From positions 1-40,102 of the forward strand of contig DDIM01000024.1 in the NCBI GenBank assembly GCA_002338525.1: DNA of 40,102 bases, read 5' to 3'. This DNA is from Micavibrio sp. UBA1850. Lineage in GTDB: Bacteria > Pseudomonadota > Alphaproteobacteria > Micavibrionales > Micavibrionaceae. This document shows positions 15,983 to 23,327 of the stretch, one piece after another. The first letter of the stretch is position 1. Each line of letters opens with the position of its first letter. The translations under genes and the position numbers were made by a program. Under the pieces are notes generated by a model that had not been told where the DNA came from, ran no database searches, and saw only the letters and a list, made by a program, of their open reading frames with translations.

Positions 15983-17824
15983 TTAAGCGACGCGCACGGC
16001 TTGCATCATCCCTGCTTCCATATGATATAAGAGATGACAGTGAAATGCCCAATCACCCTTTTCTATAGGTGTTATTAGTGCAGAGAGTTTCTCGCCTGGC
16101 TTCATCAAAATAGTATGTTTGTAAGGGATTTTATCGTGGCTATTGCCATTTTCGATCTGCATCCACATGCCATGAAGATGAATTGGATGTTCCATCATGG
16201 TATGGTTTACCAAATAAAGTCTCAAACGTTCATTATGTCTGAAGAGATAAGGACCGTCCTGCTCTGTAAATTTCTTTCCATCAAATGAAAACATATAGCG
16301 TTCCATATTAGCCGTCAGGTTTATCGTCATTTCTCGGTCAACATCTGGTTTGTATGGCTGAGGCTCATTTGATACGAGATCTTTATAAGTTAAAACTTTC
16401 CAGCCATCTTTACCCAAACCAATACCGGGATCGGAAAGCCTATCTTTTGGTTCGGTTACGACCATCACTACATTCGTATTGGATTTGTCTTCCTGAAACG
16501 GCTTAGGTCCGTTGGGACCGGGGATATTGGGGTCTTGCTTCATATTCATTTTGGAATGATCCATGTCAGACATATCATGGGACATCATTTTAGCAATATC
16601 CTCGTCCTTCATGTCTTTCATAGCCGTCATTTCACCACTGCTCATATCCATGCCTGCCATCATACCCATGTCACTCATTTTACGAACGGGGCGCGGACGA
16701 AGCGGCGGAACAGGGGCGCTTAGACCCGGCTCTGGAGAGAGTGTTCCACGGGCATAACCACTACGGTCAAGACTTTCTGCCATAATAGTAAAAGGCTTAT
16801 CTTGACGTGGACGCACCAACACATCATAGGTTTCAGCCACACCGATGCGGAATTCGTGTATATCAACGGGTTTTACTTTTTTTCCGTCGACCATAACAAC
16901 TTGCATATCCAAGCCTGGAATACGAACATCAAAAATACTCATTGCTGCCGCATTGATAAAACGCAGACGGATGGTTTCGCCAGGATTAAAAATACCAGTC
17001 CAGTTCATATCTGGCGCGTTGCCATTAACAAGATACGTATAAGTTGAGGCCGTAACATCTGCCAAATCTATCGGCATCATTCGCATTTTACCCCACATCA
17101 TGCGTTCATTAACGGTATCCCCTAGCCCTTTTTCTGAAACATCGTCAAAGAAGTCCCAAACAGTCCGCTTTTGATAATTGTAATAATCCCCGCTTCGTTT
17201 GATGTTGGCAAAAATCGTTTCAGGGTCTGTAAATGACCAATCTGAAAGCTGTACAATATAGTCACGATCATAAGAAAAAGGCTCCGGCTCTTTAGGATCA
17301 ATGACTATGGGGCCATATGTCCCAGTTTGCTCTTGAAAACGTGAGTGGGAGTGATACCAATATGTTCCAGCTTGTCTTACATCAAATTCATATTCATACG
17401 TCTCTCCAGGTTGGATACCATCAAAATTAATTCCTGGAACGCCATCCATTCGATTTGGGACAATCAAACCATGCCAGTGAATAGAGCTATGCTTTGTATC
17501 CATCATTGAGTTTGTGACATTAAGGCGAACAGTATCTCCTTCACGCAAACGAACCAATGGAGCCGGTACAGTGCCGTTTACAGCAGTAGCCCGTCCTGTC
17601 CGTCCATTAAGCGTAAAAGGCGCATAATCTATGTTAAAATTATATAGCGATTTTGCAGGGATACTTCCAATGCCATATTCATCAACAGCTCCAGACGCAG
17701 TTGTTGTTCTCGCCCAAGCTGGAAGAGGTAGGCTCATATTGAGGCCAGTAACAAATGCCGCACCCGCCGCGCCGCCAATAAATTGTCGCCTTGATATTGA
17801 TTGTATTTTTGATTTCTTAATCAT
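15983..17824 (-). CDS. copA: periplasmic multicopper oxidase CopA/PcoA (Tat-exported)
   Basis: This 613-residue oxidase converts Cu(I) to the less toxic Cu(II) in the periplasm. A twin-arginine signal (SRRQFIGGAAGAAFV, Arg12-Arg13) indicates export in folded form. All copper-site motifs are visible: IHWHG and TYWYHSHS in domain 1, and HPIHLHGMWM and HCHLLYHMEAGMM in domain 3. A Met/His/Asp-rich insert around residues 390-425 (SDMGMMAGMDMSSGEM; MSHDMSDMDHSKMNM) is the known Cu(I)-binding feature of CopA/PcoA. Not to be confused with the P-type ATPase, also called CopA, encoded just upstream in the operon. Confidence 0.95.
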   Translation of the reverse strand: MIKKSKIQSISRRQFIGGAAGAAFVTGLNMSLPLPAWARTTTASGAVDEYGIGSIPAKSLYNFNIDYAPFTLNGRTGRATAVNGTVPAPLVRLREGDTVRLNVTNSMMDTKHSSIHWHGLIVPNRMDGVPGINFDGIQPGETYEYEFDVRQAGTYWYHSHSRFQEQTGTYGPIVIDPKEPEPFSYDRDYIVQLSDWSFTDPETIFANIKRSGDYYNYQKRTVWDFFDDVSEKGLGDTVNERMMWGKMRMMPIDLADVTASTYTYLVNGNAPDMNWTGIFNPGETIRLRFINAAAMSIFDVRIPGLDMQVVMVDGKKVKPVDIHEFRIGVAETYDVLVRPRQDKPFTIMAESLDRSGYARGTLSPEPGLSAPVPPLRPRPVRKMSDMGMMAGMDMSSGEMTAMKDMKDEDIAKMMSHDMSDMDHSKMNMKQDPNIPGPNGPKPFQEDKSNTNVVMVVTEPKDRLSDPGIGLGKDGWKVLTYKDLVSNEPQPYKPDVDREMTINLTANMERYMFSFDGKKFTEQDGPYLFRHNERLRLYLVNHTMMEHPIHLHGMWMQIENGNSHDKIPYKHTILMKPGEKLSALITPIEKGDWAFHCHLLYHMEAGMMQAVRVA

Positions 17825-17865
17825 AAAAATTCCTCTCTTTTACAACGTTTTCAATAGGATAAAGT

Positions 17866-20046
17866 TCATATTTTTTTCAAATTTAGCCTTAGTGCGTTAC
17901 CGACTACGCTGACGGAACTGAGCGACATGGCGGCGGCAGCAAAAATCGGTGACAGTAAAATGCCAAATATTGGATATAAAATTCCGGCAGCAATCGGAAC
18001 TCCGGCGGCATTATAGATAAACGCAAAAAACAAATTTTGTCGTATATTGCGCATTGTGGCGCGAGAGAGATTAATTGCTTCTGCAATGCCGTTTAAATCA
18101 CCACGCAGCAATGTTATGCCTGCACTTTCCATCGCTACATCTGTACCAGTTCCCATAGCAATACCAACATGCGCCGCCGCTAACGCGGGTGCATCATTCA
18201 CGCCGTCTCCTGCCATGGCAACAATTGCGCCTTTATCACGCAATTCTCCAACAATTCGGCTTTTATCCTCTGGCAGCACATCGGCATGAACTTCATCAAT
18301 GCCTAGCTTTTCAGCAACCGAGCGCGCGGTCGTTGCATTATCTCCAGTGAGCATAACAATCCTTAAGCCCGCCTTATGAAGGTTTTCAATGGCCTCCAGC
18401 GTGGTGTCCTTGATCGGGTCGGAGACGGCGATAACGCCCGCCGCCTTTCCGTCCACGGCCACAAACATGGCTGTCGCACCTTTGGCCCTTAAATTATCCG
18501 CACCCTCTATAAGCGCTGAAATATCCGCGCCTATAGCTTCCATCATTTTATTATTACCAAGCGCAACCTGCGCCCCGCTCACCTTACCTTTCACGCCTTT
18601 ACCCGTCACAGCTTCAAAATCTAGCGCTTTAGGTAGTTCTAAGTCTTGATCGTGGGCGGCACGAACAATAGCTTCTGCCAACGGATGTTCGCTGCCTTGC
18701 TCTAAAGCCGCAGAAATCGTGAGCAGTTCGTTATCACTAAAGCCATCTGCAGCAATAATATCGGTCAGAGCCGGTCGCCCTTGGGTAAGCGTTCCGGTTT
18801 TATCAACTATCAACGTATCCACTTTTTCCATGGTTTCCAGTGCTTCGGCATCTTTGATTAAGACACCAGCTTTTGCTCCGCGACCAACGCCGACCATAAT
18901 CGACATGGGCGTGGCCAGTCCCAAAGCGCACGGACAAGCGATAATCAAAACGCTGACAGCAGCAATCAAGGCGTAGCTAAAAGCGGGAGCCGGGCCAACC
19001 AACGCCCAGACAATAAAGGCGATGATGGCAATCACAATCACAATCGGCACAAACCATCCCGCGACTAGATCGGCCATGCGCTGAATTGGCGCACGGCTGC
19101 GCTGTGCATCAGCTACCATTTTGACAATTTGCGCAAGCATCGTATCGCGCCCTACTTTTTCAGCGCGGATAATGATTGAGCCGTTGGCGTTCACGGTCGC
19201 GCCTATCACTTTTGATCCGGATTGTTTTTCAATGGGCATTGGTTCACCTGTAACCATGGATTCATCAATATGGCTAATGCCTTCTGTCACAACACCGTCC
19301 ACTGGCACTTTTTCACCAGGACGAATACGTAACAAATCTCCAGCTTGAATATCCTCAATAGCAATTTCTTGTGCTTCGCCATTTTCATCAATGCGGTGCG
19401 CCGTTTTAGGAGCAAGACCTAGTAAGGCTTTAATCGCGCCCCCTGTTCGTTCGCGGGCTTTGAGTTCGAGCATCTGCCCCAGTAAAACCAGCACTACGAT
19501 GACGGCAGCGGCCTCAAAATACACAGGCACCGCGCCCCCTTCTCCCCTAAAGGAGTCAGGGAATATATCTGGCTTTATTGTTGCTACAACGCTGTAAATC
19601 CACGCAACGCCCGTTCCCATGCCAATCAATGTGAACATATTCAGGTTACGGCTTTTAACAGATGCCCAGCCGCGCTCAAAGAAAGGCCATCCTGCCCAAA
19701 GAACAACTGGCGTTGCAAGAACAAGCTGAATCCAGTTAGAAGTCGTACCGCTCATAAATTCATGGAAGCCCAGCAAATGTGATCCCATCTCCAGAATAAA
19801 CACAGGAATAGTGAGGGCCAGGCCAATCCAGAACCGCCGCCTAAAATCCGTTAATTCAGGATTTTCGCCTTCATCGCCCGTCATCGTTTCCGGCTCAAGC
19901 GCCATACCACATATAGGGCATGTGCCTGGGCCTTTTTGAACAACCTCTGGATGCATCGGGCAGATATAGGTGATCTCGTTCGGGTCAACACCCTCTGGCA
20001 ACGGGGCTGGCTCTTTATGGTCGTGGCTGTGACAACAATCGCTCAT
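17866..20046 (-). CDS. copA: copper/silver P1B-type ATPase (CopA-like)
   Basis: This 726-residue ATPase moves Cu(I) or Ag(I) from cytoplasm to periplasm. The N-terminus is His/Cys-rich (MSDCCHSHDH), followed by a heavy-metal-binding domain YICPMHPEV ... TCPICGMALEP in place of the usual ferredoxin-like HMA domain. The translocation motif CPC is at residues 371-373 (IACPCALGLATP), the phosphorylated Asp is Asp415 in DKTGTLTQG, the HP motif is in SEHPLAEAIV, and the hinge is GDGVNDAPAL. Eight helices, as in P1B-1 enzymes. It starts three bases after the APC permease stop and precedes the multicopper oxidase by 41 bases, linking export to periplasmic oxidation. Confidence 0.94.
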   Translation of the reverse strand: MSDCCHSHDHKEPAPLPEGVDPNEITYICPMHPEVVQKGPGTCPICGMALEPETMTGDEGENPELTDFRRRFWIGLALTIPVFILEMGSHLLGFHEFMSGTTSNWIQLVLATPVVLWAGWPFFERGWASVKSRNLNMFTLIGMGTGVAWIYSVVATIKPDIFPDSFRGEGGAVPVYFEAAAVIVVLVLLGQMLELKARERTGGAIKALLGLAPKTAHRIDENGEAQEIAIEDIQAGDLLRIRPGEKVPVDGVVTEGISHIDESMVTGEPMPIEKQSGSKVIGATVNANGSIIIRAEKVGRDTMLAQIVKMVADAQRSRAPIQRMADLVAGWFVPIVIVIAIIAFIVWALVGPAPAFSYALIAAVSVLIIACPCALGLATPMSIMVGVGRGAKAGVLIKDAEALETMEKVDTLIVDKTGTLTQGRPALTDIIAADGFSDNELLTISAALEQGSEHPLAEAIVRAAHDQDLELPKALDFEAVTGKGVKGKVSGAQVALGNNKMMEAIGADISALIEGADNLRAKGATAMFVAVDGKAAGVIAVSDPIKDTTLEAIENLHKAGLRIVMLTGDNATTARSVAEKLGIDEVHADVLPEDKSRIVGELRDKGAIVAMAGDGVNDAPALAAAHVGIAMGTGTDVAMESAGITLLRGDLNGIAEAINLSRATMRNIRQNLFFAFIYNAAGVPIAAGILYPIFGILLSPIFAAAAMSLSSVSVVGNALRLNLKKI

Positions 20047-20049
20047 GAT

Positions 20050-21372
20050 TTATCCTTTTTCTTCTTTGTAATATTTGAGAAAGATACGCTCTCCGGCAAA
20101 AACGAAAATCAGGCCTATAATCGAAGCCCATATAACCAGCATATCGCTCTGCGCTTTTACCCATAGGAACGCACCTAGAACAACAACATCTAAAACAATA
20201 GCCGTGATTAGAATGAAGCCATTCGCACCAATTTCTTTGCGTAAGTATCTAAATACTCCCCATTGAATGGCTATATCCATGATGATGTAGAAAATAGCTC
20301 CAAGCGAGGCGATACGGCCTAAGTCAAAGAAAACAGTCAATAAAATTGCGATAATGATCGTATATACTAATGTGTGTTTTTGAATATCGCCAGGCATACC
20401 AAAATGAGAATGCGGTACAAGTTTCATATCAGTGAGCATTGCCAGCATACGTGAAACAGCAAATAAACTCGCTATAACCCCAGAAACTGTAGCAACGATT
20501 GCAAATGCAACTGTAATCCAAAGTCCATTCTGCCCAAAGGCAGGGCGCGCAGCTTCTGCAAGCGCATAATCTTTGGCTGTAACTATTTCATCAATAGTCA
20601 AATTGCCACCAACTGCCAAAGCTACAAGTAAATAAACTACAAAACAAATAGCTAAGGAGATTATAATCGCACGACCGACATTCTTATGCGGTTCTTTAAT
20701 TTCACCTCCACTATTCGTGATGGTAGTAAAACCTTTGTAAGCCAGAATACCGAGAGCAACGGCTCCCAAAAATCCTGTTGCTGTTGTGTTTTCAGGTACT
20801 ACTGAAATGCTTTCAAAATCAAAACCAGACGCCCATAACCCACCAATAGAAAGAAGGGCTAATCCACCAATTTTGATAAAAGCCATAAAAAATGAAAAGG
20901 TCTGTATGAATTTATTACCCAGTATATTCACAGTAAATGCAAAAAGTAAAAGCCCAACACCTAATGCTGGAACCAACCAACTATCCTTGGCCAAATCAAA
21001 AAGCTGAAGCGTATAAGTACCAAATGTACGCGCAACAAGACTTTGATTGATAACCATAGAAAAATACATCAATAGAGCACAGGCAGCGGTTATAGTGCCT
21101 TTCCCGTATGCTTTTTGTAAAAACATAGCGATCCCGCCTGCTGATGGGTAAGCGTTTGACATTTTGACGTAGGAATATGCGCTAAATCCAGAAATCACAG
21201 CTGCCACGAGAAAGGCTAGTGGAAACCATTCTCGTGCTAATTCCGCCACCTGCCCCGTCAACGCAAAAATACCTGCGCCGATCATAACGCCCGTTCCCAT
21301 TGCAACAGCCCCCATTAAGCTGAGGCTATTTTTTTCATATTGAGCAGACTTGCCGTGTTGAGCATGATCCAT
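20050..21372 (-). CDS. APC-superfamily amino acid permease, paralogue 2
   Basis: This 440-residue transporter has about twelve helices and the same APC signature as the permease at 12292-13608 (GTGVMIGAGIFALTGQVAEL), with about four of five residues identical along the whole length. The N-termini differ (MDHAQHGKSAQYEKN here, with two His), and so do the loops. It lies directly between the CC-pair peptide, whose stop codon abuts this ATG, and the P1B ATPase three bases downstream, so it is embedded in the copper operon. Its job there is not known; import of an amino acid or thiol used in metal defence is a guess. Confidence 0.85.
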   Translation of the reverse strand: MDHAQHGKSAQYEKNSLSLMGAVAMGTGVMIGAGIFALTGQVAELAREWFPLAFLVAAVISGFSAYSYVKMSNAYPSAGGIAMFLQKAYGKGTITAACALLMYFSMVINQSLVARTFGTYTLQLFDLAKDSWLVPALGVGLLLFAFTVNILGNKFIQTFSFFMAFIKIGGLALLSIGGLWASGFDFESISVVPENTTATGFLGAVALGILAYKGFTTITNSGGEIKEPHKNVGRAIIISLAICFVVYLLVALAVGGNLTIDEIVTAKDYALAEAARPAFGQNGLWITVAFAIVATVSGVIASLFAVSRMLAMLTDMKLVPHSHFGMPGDIQKHTLVYTIIIAILLTVFFDLGRIASLGAIFYIIMDIAIQWGVFRYLRKEIGANGFILITAIVLDVVVLGAFLWVKAQSDMLVIWASIIGLIFVFAGERIFLKYYKEEKG

Positions 21373-21558
21373 CTAATTCTTGTTGCCGCAGCAACCTCCT
21401 TTTTTTTCAGTTTTGTTTGTATTCGGCTTTTTCACTTTTTCGCCATCACAGCAACCGCTTTTTTCTTTTTCCGCTTCTTTTTTAGCAGAGCTGCGGTCGA
21501 TCTGTTTCTTGCCGCCGCAACAACCACTCTCGTTATGATCATTCTTGTGATTCATCAT
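21373..21558 (-). CDS. small Cys-Cys-pair, Lys/Glu-rich putative metal-binding protein
   Basis: This 61-residue protein has no signal peptide or membrane segment, so it should be cytosolic. It carries three evenly spaced cysteine pairs, SGCCGG, SGCCDG and GGCCGN, about 20 residues apart and separated by highly charged Lys/Glu linkers, plus His residues near the N-terminus (MMNHKNDHNESG). Six thiols in three pairs suit binding of Cu(I), Ag(I) or similar soft metals, in the manner of a metallothionein, but I know no named family. ATG 21558 (or 21555) follows AAGGAG; the frame overlaps the end of the DUF2933 gene by 20 bases and its stop touches the permease start. The longer frame from 21597 lacks such a signal. 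Confidence 0.6.
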   Translation of the reverse strand: MMNHKNDHNESGCCGGKKQIDRSSAKKEAEKEKSGCCDGEKVKKPNTNKTEKKGGCCGNKN

Positions 21559-21778
21559 CTTTCTCCTTTTTGTTTGAGTTGTGATTGTGGCTTCCATGCA
21601 TAAAGATATGCATCAACGGACAAGCTAGCAGGATCAACCATATCCAGTAGTTGCCTATATGCGCAGTATGATCTTGGATAAGAACAAAGAGCGTGACCAA
21701 AAAAATCACACTGCAAACCATACCGAATGGTGTTTTCCACCATAGTTTCTTACGTTTATTATTGTGATTATGTTCCAT
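21539..21778 (-). CDS. DUF2933 small membrane protein
   Basis: This 79-residue protein has two hydrophobic helices (PFGMVCSVIFLVTLFVLI; YWIWLILLACPLMHIFMHG) and His/Asn-rich ends (MEHNHNNKRKK; HGSHNHNSNKKEK). The segment LACPLMHIFMHGSH is the DUF2933 signature, in which Cys, Met and His could bind metal. These proteins are regularly found with copper and silver export genes; their function is not established. The gene sits between the DUF2231-CusF fusion and the CC-pair peptide, overlapping the latter by 20 bases. Confidence 0.8.
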   Translation of the reverse strand: MEHNHNNKRKKLWWKTPFGMVCSVIFLVTLFVLIQDHTAHIGNYWIWLILLACPLMHIFMHGSHNHNSNKKEKDDESQE

Positions 21779-21815
21779 GTTATTTTCCTTCGCTCTTATT
21801 TAAATTTTATAAAAT

Positions 21816-22706
21816 TTAATGGTCATGACTAACGTGATCATGATCTTTATGGCTATCATCGGCAGTTTCTGCATCCATTGTTGTAATTTTCGTAATGCGA
21901 TAGATTTTGTCTTTACCAAGTTCCAAATAAAAATGGACTTGTCGATTAAGCACTAGAGATTTCAGATCAACATCTTCAGAAACATCTAAATCCATTGTCA
22001 TTGCTGGCCAGCCTATATCTAAAATAGCTTCATGGTTTAAATTAACTTTTCGGTTCACTTGATCAACTGAATTGATAACACCTTGTCCTAAAGCGGTTTG
22101 ATTTGGCATTAGCACATCATCATGACTTGATTGAGCATCATGATCATGATCTGAATGATTATCGTTCATAGACTCCATATCCATTGAACCCTGAGCAGAC
22201 ATATCACCATGTTCCTCACCTTCACCATGGGCGTGGCTTCCGTGTCCACCATCCCCAGAGATTTCAGGCATACGCATAACACCGCCACCATGACGGTAAA
22301 CAACTTCACCGCCTTTATAGCCTGTCACAGCCAAGAGACCTGAAGCGAGAAGTATAAGACCAACAAAAGCAACGCCTACAGTTTTAGCTCCCCGATGCTT
22401 AAAAAGAGCCCATAGCGCAAGCACTCCAAATATTGAGGCTGTTACGAGCGCCCATTTTTTATGATCCGTCATAGCCGCATGAAGTGGTCCATCATGAGGA
22501 ATTGAATTATAAGCATCAAAACCAGCAATAACGGTTAGTATCGTTGCTAAAGCACCAATCCAAAGATTCCATCGTGCAACAATGAGTAAGTTTGGCTTTT
22601 TTAGTACCAGTCCTGCTAAATATAGCAGGGCTGATATACTAAATAAGGCTACCGTAAAATGTACTAAGATCGGATGCCAGTTGGGTATTATTTCTATATT
22701 CATCAT
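21816..22706 (-). CDS. DUF2231 membrane domain fused to a CusF-type copper-binding domain
   Basis: This 296-residue fusion has an N-terminal half with four helices of DUF2231 type (NWHPILVHFTVALFSISALL; the HPxxVHF motif is typical). A His/Asp/Met-rich linker follows (HGSHAHGEGEEHGD and HNDHSDHD-like stretches). The C-terminal third, from about residue 205, is a CusF-like domain with KVNLNHEAILDIGWPAMTMD, holding the His, Trp and Met-x-Met ligands of E. coli CusF. The tail is His-rich (SHKDHDHVSHDH). It would present a periplasmic Cu(I)/Ag(I) site tethered to the membrane. It follows the free CusF gene by 26 bases. Two adjacent Met codons open the frame; 22706 or 22703 could be the start. Confidence 0.82.
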   Translation of the reverse strand: MMNIEIIPNWHPILVHFTVALFSISALLYLAGLVLKKPNLLIVARWNLWIGALATILTVIAGFDAYNSIPHDGPLHAAMTDHKKWALVTASIFGVLALWALFKHRGAKTVGVAFVGLILLASGLLAVTGYKGGEVVYRHGGGVMRMPEISGDGGHGSHAHGEGEEHGDMSAQGSMDMESMNDNHSDHDHDAQSSHDDVLMPNQTALGQGVINSVDQVNRKVNLNHEAILDIGWPAMTMDLDVSEDVDLKSLVLNRQVHFYLELGKDKIYRITKITTMDAETADDSHKDHDHVSHDH

Positions 22707-22732
22707 AGGGTAAGCCTTTCTTGTTTTATTTA

Positions 22733-23296
22733 TTAATGATGACTTTTATCGCCATGATGATCATCACTATTATCATGTTTCATTTCATTACCAGATTTAT
22801 GCTTCATACCATCATGCATTGGGCAGTCTTTTCCAGCCTCACACTGTTGAGCGCCATGGTCGCCATGATCCATCGTGCTATGATCCATACCTGCATCTGC
22901 TTCCATAAATTTTGTAATGCGATAAACTTTATCTTTGCCTAAAACCATATGAAATACGACCTCTTCATCAGGAGAGATAGATTTTAAATCAACATCATCA
23001 GCAACAGCCAAATCCATTGTCATTGTAGGCCAACCTAAAGCAGGGATAGGCTCATGTGTTAAATTTACCTTCTTATTCATTTTGCTTACGCTATGAATAA
23101 CGCCTTTACCCATAATTACTTTGCTTTCTGTCGCCATATCATGGCCAGAGTGATCTTCTACTTTGGTACCACCATGATTCATTCCTGCATGGCTCGAGTG
23201 ATCCATAGCACCTTCCTCAGCATAAGCTTTATAAGCAATTCCTGATCCCATAGTTAAGGCCACAGTCATGGCAGTTAATAAAATTGTCTTTTTCAT
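22733..23296 (-). CDS. cusF: periplasmic CusF-like Cu(I)/Ag(I) chaperone with His/Met-rich tails
   Basis: This 187-residue protein has a Sec signal peptide (MKKTILLTAMTVALTMGSG, cleavage near AYKAYA-EE). A Met/His-rich segment follows (MDHSSHAGMNHGG), then the CusF beta-barrel with KVNLTHEPIPALGWPTMTMD. The Cu(I) ligands correspond to His36, Met47 and Met49 of E. coli CusF, and the capping Trp44 is also present. The C-terminal extension of about 50 residues is rich in His, Met, Asp and two Cys (CEAGKDCPMHDGMKH), which makes the protein about twice the usual length. It should hand metal to CusB/CusA, whose genes lie directly upstream in the operon. Confidence 0.88.
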   Translation of the reverse strand: MKKTILLTAMTVALTMGSGIAYKAYAEEGAMDHSSHAGMNHGGTKVEDHSGHDMATESKVIMGKGVIHSVSKMNKKVNLTHEPIPALGWPTMTMDLAVADDVDLKSISPDEEVVFHMVLGKDKVYRITKFMEADAGMDHSTMDHGDHGAQQCEAGKDCPMHDGMKHKSGNEMKHDNSDDHHGDKSHH

Positions 23297-23327
23297 TGGT
23301 AGTCTCCTTTTTAGTTTGGTTAAAAAA

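Noticed and set aside
16535..16757. His- or Ser-rich ORFs on the plus strand inside the multicopper oxidase
   Set aside because: They are antisense shadows of its Met/His/Asp-rich insert; no ribosome-binding sites.
18047..19597. Several plus-strand ORFs of 60-90 codons opposite the P1B ATPase
   Set aside because: The ATPase frame has all catalytic motifs; the opposite ORFs are low-complexity Ala/Ser/Pro shadows.
21340..21603. Phe-rich plus-strand ORF opposite the CC-pair gene
   Set aside because: Its Phe/Ser-rich translation is just the complement of the Lys/Glu-rich gene; the minus-strand frame has a good ribosome-binding site and operon context.
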